DNA of 64,000 nucleotides from Pseudonocardia terrae (lineage in GTDB: Bacteria > Actinomycetota > Actinomycetes > Mycobacteriales > Pseudonocardiaceae): contig NZ_JAJTTE010000020.1 of NCBI RefSeq assembly GCF_021343995.1, forward strand, positions 1 to 64,000, given 5' to 3'. Positions 54,250-63,318 of the stretch are shown piece after piece; the first letter of the stretch is position 1, and every line of letters begins with the position of its first letter. The notes under the pieces were generated by a model. It saw only the letters and a list, made by a program, of their open reading frames with translations, was not told the origin of the DNA and did no database searches. Position numbers and translations under genes: made by a program.

Positions 54250-56519
54250 CGGCGATCGGCCCGGGACCCGAACGTCTCACCGAGAGCGCGGTGGAGCTGC
54301 GGGTCAGCGCGGCGGACAGGGCGGAGGACGGCGCTGGCGATGGGTGGGTCGACCCGATCTGGGCGCTCTGGGAGGCGCTGCCGCAGCGTTGGCGGGGCCC
54401 GAGGATCGCCGGGATCCCGGAGTGGGACGGCCTGCCGGGCTGGACCGAGCCCCCGGTGCTGCGGCTGGCCGGTCTGCCTGAGCCCTTCGCCGCCGAGCTG
54501 GCCTGGATGGCGCACTGGCAGCAGCACGTCGACGGGGCCCGAGTGGCGATCCAGCCGATCAACCAGCTCGCTTTGGCCATTCGTCGCGCGCACCGACAGA
54601 ACCGGTCGATCCCGACGTCGATGCGGACGATGACCCCGCAGGCTGCGGAATGGCTGCTGGGCTGGTTCTACGCCGACCGGTGGGGGCGGCTGCCCTCGCC
54701 GCCGGCCCGGGCCCGGTTGCGGTCGTTGATGCAGATCTCCCGCTGGGCTCTGGTCGCGGCCTGCCACCGCGGGGCGTGGTGGGAGCTCGACGACTGGGTG
54801 CCGCGCTGCGACCCCAGGATCCCGTTGGGCGACCGCGAACCGCGCGGGCAGGTCCGGATCACCCCGGCGCGGGTGGAGCTGGCCTGGCTGCGCACCGCGG
54901 TGAAGTGGCATCTGGGCGTCCGCCTGCAGGCCGGGACGTTGCGCTGGTCGACGATCGGGCAGGCCCGCCAGCTCGTCCGGTTCGACCGCTGGCTGCGCAC
55001 CACCTTCGACGACCCCACCCAGGTCATCTCCAGGGCGGACGAGGCGGGACGGTTCTCGGCCGCGTTCGCCCGCTGGGTCGCCGACCCGGCCCATCGCTCC
55101 GAACGCCCACAGGACCACCGCGCCCGAGTGCAGCCGCGACAGGTCAACTCCGACCTGCAGGCGGTGGCAGAGCTGTTGGAGTTCATGGCCGACAACCGCC
55201 GCGAGGCCGTCGAGGTCTTCGCCCGGCTCGGTGTCGGGATGGGTCCCTGGCCACACGTCGGCGACACCGCGTCGGCTTGGCTTCGAGCGCAGCATCGGGT
55301 CGCGCGAGCGCCCGATCTGAACCCGAACCACTACATCGACGACCACGCCCTGGCCCAGATCACCGCGGCGGTCCCGCTGCTGGGCCTGCCCCGCAGCCAG
55401 CAGATGCTCATCCGGCGCGGGGACGGCAGCGAGGTCCTCGCGCACGGGTTCGGGGACCCGCAGGCCATGCGCATGTTCCTGCTCCAGATCCTCACCGGGC
55501 GCCGGCAGAACGAGATCCGCGCCTGCGAGTTCGACTGCCTGTCCGCCGCATCAACCCCCGGCGCCACCTCGGGCGCCACACCGGGCCCCACGTCGGGGCC
55601 GGGCGGGGCGGGTGAGGTGTTCCGGTTCCGCTACGCCCAAAGCAAGATCGAGATTGCGCCGGACACGATCCTCGTCGACGCCGAGGTCGCCTCCGTCATC
55701 GGTGAGCAGCAGCGTTGGATCAGGGACAACGTTCAGGTCGCGCAGCCGCGCTATTTGTTCGCGCAGCGCATCAGCAACGCCCACGGCGCCAAGCCCTACC
55801 CGCCTGGCACCTACAACCGGTGGCTGCGCGAGTTCAGCGACCTGGTGAAGATCACCGATGCGGCTGGGCGACGGGTGGCGCTCAACCACACCCACCGGTT
55901 CCGACACACCCGACTGACCCGCCTCGCCGAGCTCGGGCTGCCGATCAAGGTGCTGCAGCGCTACGCCGGGCACGCCACCCCGACCATGTCGATGCACTAC
56001 GTCGCCGCCCGCGAGGAACACGCCGAGCAGGCCTTCCTCGCCACGGCGAAGTTGCGAGCCGACGGCACCCGGGTCCGGTTCTCCGCAGAGGACCACGACC
56101 ACTTGCACCTGTTCGAACGAGCCGACCGGTTCCTGCCGAACGGGTGGTGCATGCTCCCGCCCCTGCAGAACTGCGACAAGGGCAACGCCTGCCTGACCTG
56201 CTCGGTGTTCGTCACCGACGACACCCACACCGAGTCGCTGCGCCGCCAACTCGAGGAGACCACCGCACTGATCGAGCGCAGCCGGACCAGGTTCGCCCAA
56301 CGCCACGGACGCGAGATGGGCGAGGACAACGTCTGGCTGCGGCAACGACGCGCCGAGCAGCAGGCCCTGACCAGGCTGCTCGCCACCCTGGACGAGACCC
56401 CCGCAGGCGGTGCCTTGCAGGGCGGAGGCTGCGCTGGGGCTGCGACCGGGCCGGTCCCGCTCGAGCTTGACCTCACCCGCGTGCGCAGCACCCCCGAGAC
56501 AGCTGCGGAGTCGGACTGA
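54246..56519 (+). CDS. tyrosine recombinase, TnpB of Tn554 type
   Basis: A 757-residue recombinase, longer than TnpA as in Tn554. Catalytic residues lie in TGRRQNEIRACEF, HTHRFRHTRLTRLAELG and RYAGHATPTMSMHYV. The C-terminal part has a cysteine group (LQNCDKGNACLTCSVF) that may bind metal, then a coiled, charged segment (QLEETTALIERSRTRFAQRH). It starts with GTG overlapping the TnpA stop. Confidence 0.9.
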   Translation: MTAIGPGPERLTESAVELRVSAADRAEDGAGDGWVDPIWALWEALPQRWRGPRIAGIPEWDGLPGWTEPPVLRLAGLPEPFAAELAWMAHWQQHVDGARVAIQPINQLALAIRRAHRQNRSIPTSMRTMTPQAAEWLLGWFYADRWGRLPSPPARARLRSLMQISRWALVAACHRGAWWELDDWVPRCDPRIPLGDREPRGQVRITPARVELAWLRTAVKWHLGVRLQAGTLRWSTIGQARQLVRFDRWLRTTFDDPTQVISRADEAGRFSAAFARWVADPAHRSERPQDHRARVQPRQVNSDLQAVAELLEFMADNRREAVEVFARLGVGMGPWPHVGDTASAWLRAQHRVARAPDLNPNHYIDDHALAQITAAVPLLGLPRSQQMLIRRGDGSEVLAHGFGDPQAMRMFLLQILTGRRQNEIRACEFDCLSAASTPGATSGATPGPTSGPGGAGEVFRFRYAQSKIEIAPDTILVDAEVASVIGEQQRWIRDNVQVAQPRYLFAQRISNAHGAKPYPPGTYNRWLREFSDLVKITDAAGRRVALNHTHRFRHTRLTRLAELGLPIKVLQRYAGHATPTMSMHYVAAREEHAEQAFLATAKLRADGTRVRFSAEDHDHLHLFERADRFLPNGWCMLPPLQNCDKGNACLTCSVFVTDDTHTESLRRQLEETTALIERSRTRFAQRHGREMGEDNVWLRQRRAEQQALTRLLATLDETPAGGALQGGGCAGAATGPVPLELDLTRVRSTPETAAESD

Positions 56520-56521
56520 TC

Positions 56522-56980
56522 ATGACAGGCCCGACGATCGAAGATCCGGGACGCGCACGCCGGACTGACGTCCTCACCGCGGCAGCCCGGGCTCGCTCGG
56601 CAGCCAAGTTCGCCGCGGCGGAGACGGCGATCCGGGCGCTGCGCAAGCGCGGCGAACCGGTCACCTTTCAAGCGGTCGGGCGCGAAGCCGCGGTCTCCCA
56701 CACGTTTCTCTACGGGAACGCCGAGCTACGCCGCCGGATCGAACACCTGCGCGGACAGCGTCGGCGACCGGCACAAAGCCCTGCACCGTCCTCACCCGGC
56801 GGCGGGTCGGCCGACGAGAACTCCCAGACCTCGACTCTGGTCGCCGCGCTAAGCGCCGAGCTCGCCCGGCTTCGCAAGGCCCACCGCGACGAGGTCACCG
56901 CCCTACGAGCCGCTCTCGAACGTGCTCACGGAGAGAACCTCGACCTGCGCCGCGAACTACAGAACCGCGCGCCCTTCTGA
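56522..56980 (+). CDS. TnpC-like accessory protein (DUF6262 type)
   Basis: A 152-residue protein with an N-terminal helix-turn-helix-like part (GEPVTFQAVGREAAVSHTFL) and a C-terminal coiled coil (LSAELARLRKAHRDEVTALR). Proteins like this follow the two recombinases in Tn554-type transposons and affect insertion. It begins 3 bp after TnpB. Confidence 0.85.
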   Translation: MTGPTIEDPGRARRTDVLTAAARARSAAKFAAAETAIRALRKRGEPVTFQAVGREAAVSHTFLYGNAELRRRIEHLRGQRRRPAQSPAPSSPGGGSADENSQTSTLVAALSAELARLRKAHRDEVTALRAALERAHGENLDLRRELQNRAPF

Positions 56981-57112
56981 CAGCGCTCACGACCACCTCA
57001 AGCGGCCGCGACAGCAGGCACGCGACGACATCCGATCGCTCCCGCCCCTGCTATCGAAGGCACGTCTGACAAGCACAAACAGGAGAAGCTCAGGATGCAT
57101 CGGCAGATAACG

Positions 57113-57673
57113 TCCGGGGGAGAGCACCTCTACTTCACCGCCCCGAAGGATGCGCGGATTAGGAACTCGGCCGGTCGCCTCGGCTGGCTGGTGGACGTGC
57201 GGGCGGAGGGCGGCTACGTGGTCGCGGCCGGTTCAGTGGTTCGCGGCCGCCGCTACCGAGCGACGGACGCCGAGGTCGCGCAGCTGCCCACCTGGTTGGC
57301 GTCGCTCCTCACCGACCACGAGGCCCGGGACACTAAGGACTCGGCCAAGGGCGGTCGCCGAGCGAACTTCACGCCGCTCCTGGACGTCGTCGGTCGTCGC
57401 TCCGCCTACGTGGCCGCAGCCTTGCGCGGTGAGCTGGGCAAAGTCCTCGCCGCGCGGCCCGGCTGCCGCAATCACACCGTGAACGCCGCCGCGTTCGCGC
57501 TAGGCCAGCTCGTCGGAGCAGGTCTGCTCACGGAAGGGCTGGCAGTAGCGGCCCTGTCGGAAGCCTCCGCAGCGATCGGGCTCCCGCCGCGAGAGGCGGA
57601 CCGCACCATCCGCTCGGGCCTGTCCGCCGGGTCTCGCACTCCGCGCCGTACGACCTTGGAGGGACGGACGTGA
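57113..57673 (+). pseudogene. primase-polymerase, 3' part
   Basis: SGGEHLYFTAPKDARIRNSA then VDVRAEGGYVVAAGS are the C-terminal half of the primase-polymerase whose 5' part ends at 51832. An ATG at 57095 inside the transposon end could start translation of a fragment, but that fragment lacks the catalytic acidic motif. It overlaps the DUF3987 gene start (GTGA), so translation of this piece may still matter for coupling. Confidence 0.85.
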
Positions 57674-59259
57674 CCAGGCGTCGCACCGCCAACGACATCC
57701 TCAACGGCCTCGACGCCGACCGACACCTCCGCGCCCTCCACGGCGAGGACCTGCCGCAGAGCCAGGGCTGGGATGCCGATCCGACGCCGCTGACCCCGCG
57801 CCGCCTCGTCCCGCCCTTCCCCGTCGACGCGCTACCGCCGTGGGTGGCGGACATGGTCATGGCGGTCGCCGAGTTCACCCAGACCCCGCTCGACCTGCCC
57901 GGCTGCCTCGCCCTCGCCGCGCTCTCCACCGCTGCGGGTGGGCGGGCCGAGGTCGAGATCCGCCCCGGGTGGCGCGAACCGCTCAACCTCTACACCGTCG
58001 TCGCGATGCCACCCGGCTCACGCAAGAGCGCAGTGTTCGCCGCGATGACCGCACCGCTGCTGGAGGCCGAGCGCCAGCTCATCGATGCCGCCCGCCCCCG
58101 GATCGTGGAGGCGGAGCTGGCTTGCAAGATGGTGGTGAAGGAAGCCGAGCGGCGCTCGATCGACGCCGCGAACATGCGCGATCCTGCGGCCCGAGCCGAG
58201 GCCCTCGCGGCAGCCACCGACGCCACTATCGAAGCCGAGAAGCCCGTCCCCGCGCTGCCACGTCTGATCGCCGACGACGTCACCACCGAAGCCGCCGCGT
58301 CCCTGCTCGCCGAACAACAGGGCCGCCTCGCGGTCCTGTCGGCTGAGGGTGGAATCTTCTCCACTCTGGCCGGCCGCTACTCAAGCGGCGTTCCGTCCCT
58401 TGAGGTCTTCCTGAAGGGCCATGCAGGCGACCTGCTGCGGGTGGACCGCAAGGGCCGCCCGGCCGAACATGTCGCAGCTCCCGCCTTGACACTCGGCCTG
58501 GCGCTGCAGCCCGAGGTCCTGACCGACATTGCGAAGATGCCCGGCTTCCGCGGCCGTGGCCTCCTGGCCCGGATCCTCTACTCGCTGCCGGAGAACACCG
58601 TGGGCCGCCGCCAGGTCGGCGCGCCGGCGGTCCCGGCTCCGATCGCCAATACCTATGCCAGCCGCCTGACCAGGCTCGTCCTTCACTTGGCCGACCACGA
58701 CGAGCCCCGCCGTCTACGGTTGAGCCGCGAGGCCGACCGCGAAGTCCTCGACCTCGAACGGCGCCTCGAGCCGCGCCTGGCCCCGCACGCCGACCTGGCC
58801 CACATGACGGACTGGGCCTCCAAACTCAACGGCGCGATCGCACGCCTCGCAGGGCTGCTGTTTGTCGCCGACGTGCTCCCCACCGGCTGGGGCGAGCCCA
58901 TCCCGCCTCGCCGCGTCGACGCTGCTGCACGACTGGGCCACTACTTCCTCGGCCACGCCCTCGCCGTCTTCGACCACATGGGAGCGGATCCGACCGTTGA
59001 CGACGCCCACGCCGTCTTGGACTGGATCAGGCGCACTGGCGCCCAGCGGTTCACCCGCCGGGACGCCTTCACCGGGCTGTCCCGATCGCGCTTCCGGAAG
59101 GTCACCGACCTTGAAGCTCCCCTGGCGCTCTTGGAAGCCCACGGCTTCATTCGGAGCACCGCACCGGCTGCGCCGACCGGCGGGCGCCCGTCCTCACCGC
59201 GCTGGGAGGTCCATCCCCGTGCCGCGAAAGCCGCAGAAGCCGCAGAACTCCGGGGGTGA
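57670..59259 (+). CDS. DUF3987/YfjI-family helicase-like replication protein
   Basis: A 529-residue protein of the DUF3987 family, normally the partner of the primase-polymerase in integrative elements. It has VVAMPPGSRKSAVFAAMTAP as the modified P-loop, VLSAEGGIFSTLAGRYSSG, then FRGRGLLARILYSLPENTVG. The C-terminus is a winged-helix-like region (FTRRDAFTGLSRSRFRK). It starts with GTG overlapping the interrupted primase-polymerase gene. Confidence 0.85.
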   Translation: MTRRRTANDILNGLDADRHLRALHGEDLPQSQGWDADPTPLTPRRLVPPFPVDALPPWVADMVMAVAEFTQTPLDLPGCLALAALSTAAGGRAEVEIRPGWREPLNLYTVVAMPPGSRKSAVFAAMTAPLLEAERQLIDAARPRIVEAELACKMVVKEAERRSIDAANMRDPAARAEALAAATDATIEAEKPVPALPRLIADDVTTEAAASLLAEQQGRLAVLSAEGGIFSTLAGRYSSGVPSLEVFLKGHAGDLLRVDRKGRPAEHVAAPALTLGLALQPEVLTDIAKMPGFRGRGLLARILYSLPENTVGRRQVGAPAVPAPIANTYASRLTRLVLHLADHDEPRRLRLSREADREVLDLERRLEPRLAPHADLAHMTDWASKLNGAIARLAGLLFVADVLPTGWGEPIPPRRVDAAARLGHYFLGHALAVFDHMGADPTVDDAHAVLDWIRRTGAQRFTRRDAFTGLSRSRFRKVTDLEAPLALLEAHGFIRSTAPAAPTGGRPSSPRWEVHPRAAKAAEAAELRG

Positions 59260-59290
59260 ACACCTTTTGCGGCTTCTGCGGCTTCTGCGG
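59231..59290. terminator. 17-bp perfect inverted repeat at the end of the replication operon
   Basis: CCGCAGAAGCCGCAGAA (59231-59247) and TTCTGCGGCTTCTGCGG (59274-59290) are perfect complements around 26 bases that contain the DUF3987 stop codon. Each arm is itself a doubled 9-bp unit (GCAGAAGCC type). A terminator is the simplest reading; a replication or recombination site is possible. From 59291 to 59553 I see no gene. Confidence 0.6.
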
Positions 59291-59553
59291 CAGGGCAAGT
59301 GCTTCTGGAGCCGCCATCGCGGCCCGGGGCGAGGCCGCGCCGATCTGGCCCAATCCCCAGACCGCACCGGGACTCGGTGGTTTGCCACGACGGGGTGGAG
59401 TCCGGCATCGTGTGCGGCTGCAGCGGTTACAGTCAGTCTTGACGGTATACCGATCATGGGATCGGGAACGGGCGTACCCGATCGAGTGGTGAGTCGTTGT
59501 AGCAGCAAGCGGCGATGTCGCTGTCGGATGCTGACCTCGAGGAGGAGGACGGT

Positions 59554-60810
59554 ATGGACGGAGAGACGCGAGTGGCGCTCATGCGCCGCCGGGACTCCGG
59601 CGAGTCCTGGGTCGCGCAGGGGCACCGGCTGTCCAAGCCGCAGGCAGACGAGGTCGTGGAGCTGCTGCTCGCCGCCCGCCGTCAGCTCTCGGACGACCTG
59701 CTCCCGCACCCCGAGCACGTCGTCGACTACCCCTCGGCGCGGGCGGTGCTCAGCGCCGTCTGGACCTCGGCCGTCACGACGGTGACAGCCGCGGCGACCG
59801 GAGGCAGTGCAGCCGTCAGCACTGACTTGGTATCGCTACTCCAGTCGGTCAAGGAGGTCGACGAGCGCATCCTTGTCGCGCAGGTCCGCTACCGGGACCA
59901 GGCCTTTCAACGGGTCCGGGACGCTTTGGCGATGCTGGGCGAGGCGAAGAGCAGCAAGGCCCTCGTCGACCTGGCACCCGTCACCGCGTGCAGCCTCGGC
60001 TTCGACCGGTCGATCATCTCCCGGGTCGAGGACTCGCTCTGGATCCCCGAGCGCGTGCACGTCGAGAGGGACACCCAGTGGGCCGAGGAGATCCTCGAGG
60101 TCGGGCGTGCCCAGCCACAGGTCCTCAACGGGACGCTGGTGGAGACGGAGATGGTGCGCCGCCGGACGCCGATCCTCGTCGACCAGGTGCAGGACCGGCC
60201 CGGTGTGCACCGCCCCATCGCCGACGCCTCGATGTCCCGCAGCTACTCGGCCGCCCCGATCATGATCAAGGGCGAGGTGGCGGGCTTCGTGCACGTCGAC
60301 TGCTACTACCAGCAGCGCAACCTCGACGAGGCGGACCGGCAGGTTCTCGCCATGTACACCGAGGGACTCGGCCAGGCGTTGTCCCGCACCATGGTCCTCG
60401 ACCGGCTCGACGGGATCCGCTCGGACATGGACAGCCTCACCCGGAGGGTCTCGGAGGCGCGCGACGACACGGGCGCGCCCTGTCCGTGGGGGATCGAGGA
60501 GCCGGTGCTCCAGGCGGACTCGCGCCGTCCCCGCGTGACGGCGGGGGTCGAGCAGTTCCTGCATCATGCACCAGTCGATCCCACTCTGACCCGGCGCGAG
60601 GTCGAGGTGCTCCGGCTCATGGCGGCGGGAGACACCAACGCCCGCATCGCCCGACGCCTCGTCATCTCCGAGGGCACCGTGAAGTCGCACGTCAAGCACG
60701 TCCTGCGGAAGCTCGGCGCGGCCAACCGCGCGGAAGCCGTCTCGCACTGGCTGCGGATGGGGCAGGGGATGCAGCGTGAGCACACCAACCCCGGTGACGC
60801 CTGGCGCTGA
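59554..60810 (+). CDS. GAF-LuxR family transcriptional regulator
   Basis: A 418-residue regulator. The middle holds a GAF-like sensory region (ALVDLAPVTACSLGFDRSII, then SAAPIMIKGEVAGFVHVDCY). The C-terminal LuxR helix-turn-helix is LTRREVEVLRLMAAGDTNAR, then IARRLVISEGTVKSHVKHVL. ATG 59554 is chosen because GAGGAGGA lies just before it; ATG 59515 is an in-frame alternative. It precedes the YrbE/MCE genes on the same strand and is their likely regulator. Confidence 0.85.
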   Translation: MDGETRVALMRRRDSGESWVAQGHRLSKPQADEVVELLLAARRQLSDDLLPHPEHVVDYPSARAVLSAVWTSAVTTVTAAATGGSAAVSTDLVSLLQSVKEVDERILVAQVRYRDQAFQRVRDALAMLGEAKSSKALVDLAPVTACSLGFDRSIISRVEDSLWIPERVHVERDTQWAEEILEVGRAQPQVLNGTLVETEMVRRRTPILVDQVQDRPGVHRPIADASMSRSYSAAPIMIKGEVAGFVHVDCYYQQRNLDEADRQVLAMYTEGLGQALSRTMVLDRLDGIRSDMDSLTRRVSEARDDTGAPCPWGIEEPVLQADSRRPRVTAGVEQFLHHAPVDPTLTRREVEVLRLMAAGDTNARIARRLVISEGTVKSHVKHVLRKLGAANRAEAVSHWLRMGQGMQREHTNPGDAWR

Positions 60811-61330
60811 GCCGGACCCGGTCGCCGTCCCGGCGACCGTCGACGCCTATCTCGCACGCCTCGACCGCGCGAGTCGGGGCCACCGCCGATCGGTCCGGGC
60901 TGACCTGCGTGCGTTGGTGTGGACCTCCGTCGCCCGCGAGGTGGGCGGCGACCCGGCGCCTGCCCGCGTGGCCGCCGCGTTGGCCGCCCTCGGCCAGCCC
61001 GAAGATCTCGCCGCCGGGTCCGGCGGCGTCCCCGCCGCGCCCGCCGGCAAGCGTGCGGCGCCGCCGTCGTGGACGTGTATCCACCTCCTCGGTGCGTCCG
61101 CTCTGACCCTTGGTGTCACGACCGTCGTGGGCGTCATCCGGCTGTGGCGCGATCGTGAGTGGCGGCGACTTCATGTACTCAGCGCAATCATGCTCATCGT
61201 TCTGGGCGGCGTGCTCGTGCCTCTCCTGACTCCTCTCGGAACGGTCGTCGGAGGAGCGATCGGCCTCGTGGCCGTAGGCCCACTCGGTGCTGCCGGCTAC
61301 CTCGCGGCAGTGCGCAAAATCGCCCCCTGA
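60776..61330 (+). CDS. small membrane protein with permease-prefix-like N-terminus
   Basis: A 184-residue protein. The N-terminal 85 residues resemble the helical prefix seen in DUF1700-type proteins (VDAYLARLDRASRGHRRSVR). The C-terminal part has about three membrane helices (LLGASALTLGVTTVVGVIRL and two more). Its GTG lies 35 bp inside the LuxR gene, so they are coupled. Function unknown. Confidence 0.75.
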   Translation: MSTPTPVTPGAEPDPVAVPATVDAYLARLDRASRGHRRSVRADLRALVWTSVAREVGGDPAPARVAAALAALGQPEDLAAGSGGVPAAPAGKRAAPPSWTCIHLLGASALTLGVTTVVGVIRLWRDREWRRLHVLSAIMLIVLGGVLVPLLTPLGTVVGGAIGLVAVGPLGAAGYLAAVRKIAP

Positions 61331-61510
61331 ACACCCGTAACCTTGTGCCTTCCCGCTCGTTGGCGGCCTCTTCTACCCCTCAAGGGGGAGGGGTATACGC
61401 CCCCAACGGGAGGTGTGCCCCACGCCACCGGTTGGACAGACTCCCACTAGACGCAGTCCGCCGTCATCCGACTACTCAGGGTGACTATCGGACAGACTCA
61501 AGGGAGAGCG

Positions 61511-62368
61511 ATGACCGCGCCTGGGACGATCGCCCAGCAGCCCGCCCGGGCTGCCGCGCCGCCGCGCCGTAAGGCGGGAGGCGGCCTGAGCCGTGTCGTC
61601 GGACCGTTCGTGACGGCCGGCGAGATGTGGCAGCTGATGGTCAAGGTCTTCGTCATGGCGGTCCGCCACCCGGTGGGCTACTGGGGCGACGTCCGAGACC
61701 AGTGCTTCGACATCCTGAAGCTGACCTGGCTGCCGATGTCGCTGGCCGCCTTCGGCTTCGGGTTCGGCGCCCCTGGGCTGACCGGTGGCGCCATCTTCTA
61801 CGTCTTCGGCATCCCCTACCGCCTCGGCTCGTTCTTCGAGTTCGCGAGCGTGCGGGAGTTCGCGCCGTTCATCAACGGCATGGTCGTGGCGGGCGTCGTC
61901 GGCACCGCGATCACGGCGGACCTCGGTGCGCGCCGGATCCGCGACGAGATCGACGCCATGGAGGTCCTCGGCGTCGACCCGATCCGCACGCTCGTCCTGC
62001 CCCGGGTCCTGGCTTGCGTGATCATGACCGCGGTCCTCGACATCATGGCGCTGGTCGTGGGGCTGGCCAGCGGCTGGGTCGCGGCAGGGCCGATCTTCGA
62101 CGCCAGCTATGCCGCCTATTACGGCAGCCTGTTCGACCTGCTGAACACCGCGGACTTGTGGGGCAGCGTCGTGAAGTGCGCGCTCTACGGCCTGATCATC
62201 GGGGTCGTGTGCTCCTACGTGGGGCTGAACGCCAAGGGCGGCCCGATCGGCGTCGGCAAGGCCGTCAACCAAGCGGTCGTCATCGCCTTCGCCGGCATCT
62301 GGGTCATCAACTTCGTCTTCACCCTCACGCTGCTGGGCCTCAACCCCCAGATCAGCGTCTACAAGTAA
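61511..62368 (+). CDS. yrbEA: MlaE/YrbE-family ABC permease, first subunit
   Basis: A 285-residue permease of MCE lipid import systems, with five or so membrane helices and the MlaE signature RDEIDAMEVLGVDPIRTLV. ATG 61511 follows GGGAGAG. The 180-bp gap upstream has CCCCTCAAGGGGGAGGGG, a possible hairpin or operator, and is the likely operon promoter. The second permease starts 12 bp later. Confidence 0.93.
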   Translation: MTAPGTIAQQPARAAAPPRRKAGGGLSRVVGPFVTAGEMWQLMVKVFVMAVRHPVGYWGDVRDQCFDILKLTWLPMSLAAFGFGFGAPGLTGGAIFYVFGIPYRLGSFFEFASVREFAPFINGMVVAGVVGTAITADLGARRIRDEIDAMEVLGVDPIRTLVLPRVLACVIMTAVLDIMALVVGLASGWVAAGPIFDASYAAYYGSLFDLLNTADLWGSVVKCALYGLIIGVVCSYVGLNAKGGPIGVGKAVNQAVVIAFAGIWVINFVFTLTLLGLNPQISVYK

Positions 62369-62380
62369 GGAGGCCGTCCG

Positions 62381-63259
62381 ATGACCATGCTCGACGACCG
62401 GAACGGCCCTCGTGACCCGGCCCCGCAGCTGAAGGCGCCGGCGCCCAAGGACGTGGACCTCGGTTTCTCGGCCATCACGACGCGGATCCGCAACGGCTTC
62501 GAGGAGGCCGGGGACATCGGCCGGTTCACGGCCGACACCGTCAAGGACTTCCCGGACATGTTCCGGCGCTACGTCCCCGAGGTGTTCCGCCAGGCCGGGG
62601 TCATGATCTTCAGCTCCGCGCTGATCATCTGGTTCATGATGTTCATCATGGGCGGGCAGTGCGGCCTGGAGGCCAGCTACACGCTCAAGCAGATCGGTGC
62701 CCCGCTCTACTCCGCGGTGTTCGACGCCTACTGCGGGCTCCGCGAGCTCTCGGTCTACATGTGGGGCTGGATTCTCGCCGCGAAGGTCGGCTGCGGCTTC
62801 GTCGCGGAGATCGGTTCGATGCGCATTGCCGACGAGGTCGACGCCATGGAGGTCATGGGCATCAAGTCCAAGTCCTACCTGGTAGGCACCCGCATCGCCG
62901 CCACCATCATCGCGGTCCCATTCATGTACGCAGTGGGCCTGGCCATCCTCTACTGCGCAATGTACCTGATCACGGTCGTCAACCTGGGTGGTGTCTCACC
63001 AGGTGGCTTCCTCTACCTGTTCTGGCTTTACCAGAGTCCCTACGACTCGTTCGCCGTGATGTGCAAGATCATGGCCGAGTCGATCGTCATCGTCGGTGTC
63101 GGCCTCTACTACGGCTACAACGCACGTGGCGGTCCCGTCGGAGTGGGCCGCGCGACGGCCAAGTCGATGATCATCAACCTTGTGTTGATCTCGGTCATCG
63201 GCACCATCGGCACGCTGGCCTTCTGGGGCCTCGACGCCAACTCGCCCATCGCCAACTGA
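62381..63259 (+). CDS. yrbEB: MlaE/YrbE-family ABC permease, second subunit
   Basis: A 292-residue partner permease with signature ADEVDAMEVMGIKSKSYLV and a longer N-terminus (SAITTRIRNGFEEAGDIGRF). AAGGAGG precedes ATG 62381. It pairs with the upstream subunit and the ATPase gene that follows. Confidence 0.93.
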   Translation: MTMLDDRNGPRDPAPQLKAPAPKDVDLGFSAITTRIRNGFEEAGDIGRFTADTVKDFPDMFRRYVPEVFRQAGVMIFSSALIIWFMMFIMGGQCGLEASYTLKQIGAPLYSAVFDAYCGLRELSVYMWGWILAAKVGCGFVAEIGSMRIADEVDAMEVMGIKSKSYLVGTRIAATIIAVPFMYAVGLAILYCAMYLITVVNLGGVSPGGFLYLFWLYQSPYDSFAVMCKIMAESIVIVGVGLYYGYNARGGPVGVGRATAKSMIINLVLISVIGTIGTLAFWGLDANSPIAN

Positions 63260-63318
63260 TTCGCTGCCCGGGCACTGCTCCCCGCCGCCGCCCGGCTCCG
63301 CTCCCCTGGAGAACCCCC

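Larger units (their letters stand above)
51833..57112 (+). mobile_element. 5.28-kb Tn554-like transposon inserted in the primase-polymerase gene
   Basis: The unit interrupts the reading frame cleanly. Its ends carry a 7-bp inverted pair, CGTTATC (51835-51841) and GATAACG (57106-57112). It encodes, all on the plus strand, an intact primase-polymerase, two tyrosine recombinases and a TnpC-like protein, the last three in Tn554 order (tnpA, tnpB, tnpC) with a GTGA overlap. Exact ends are inferred from restoring the split gene. Confidence 0.8.
34024..59500. mobile_element. tRNA-Thr-associated integrative, probably mobilizable element (right end not fixed)
   Basis: Between the tRNA and the LuxR/MCE region lie an integrase, an excisionase-like gene, a coupling protein, a MobF relaxase, a primase-polymerase and a DUF3987 helicase-like gene, mostly in one close-packed plus-strand series. 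There is no VirB4, VirB6 or FtsK/TraB-type pore gene. I searched 35625-36588 and 59260-59553 by eye for a copy of the tRNA 3' end and found none, so the right boundary is approximate, set by the last element-like gene and the LuxR gene. Confidence 0.75.

Noticed and set aside
59260-59553. right attachment site of the integrated element
   Set aside because: No stretch matching the tRNA-Thr 3' end (TTCGATCCCGACC or CACCGGCT) could be found by eye, so none is called.
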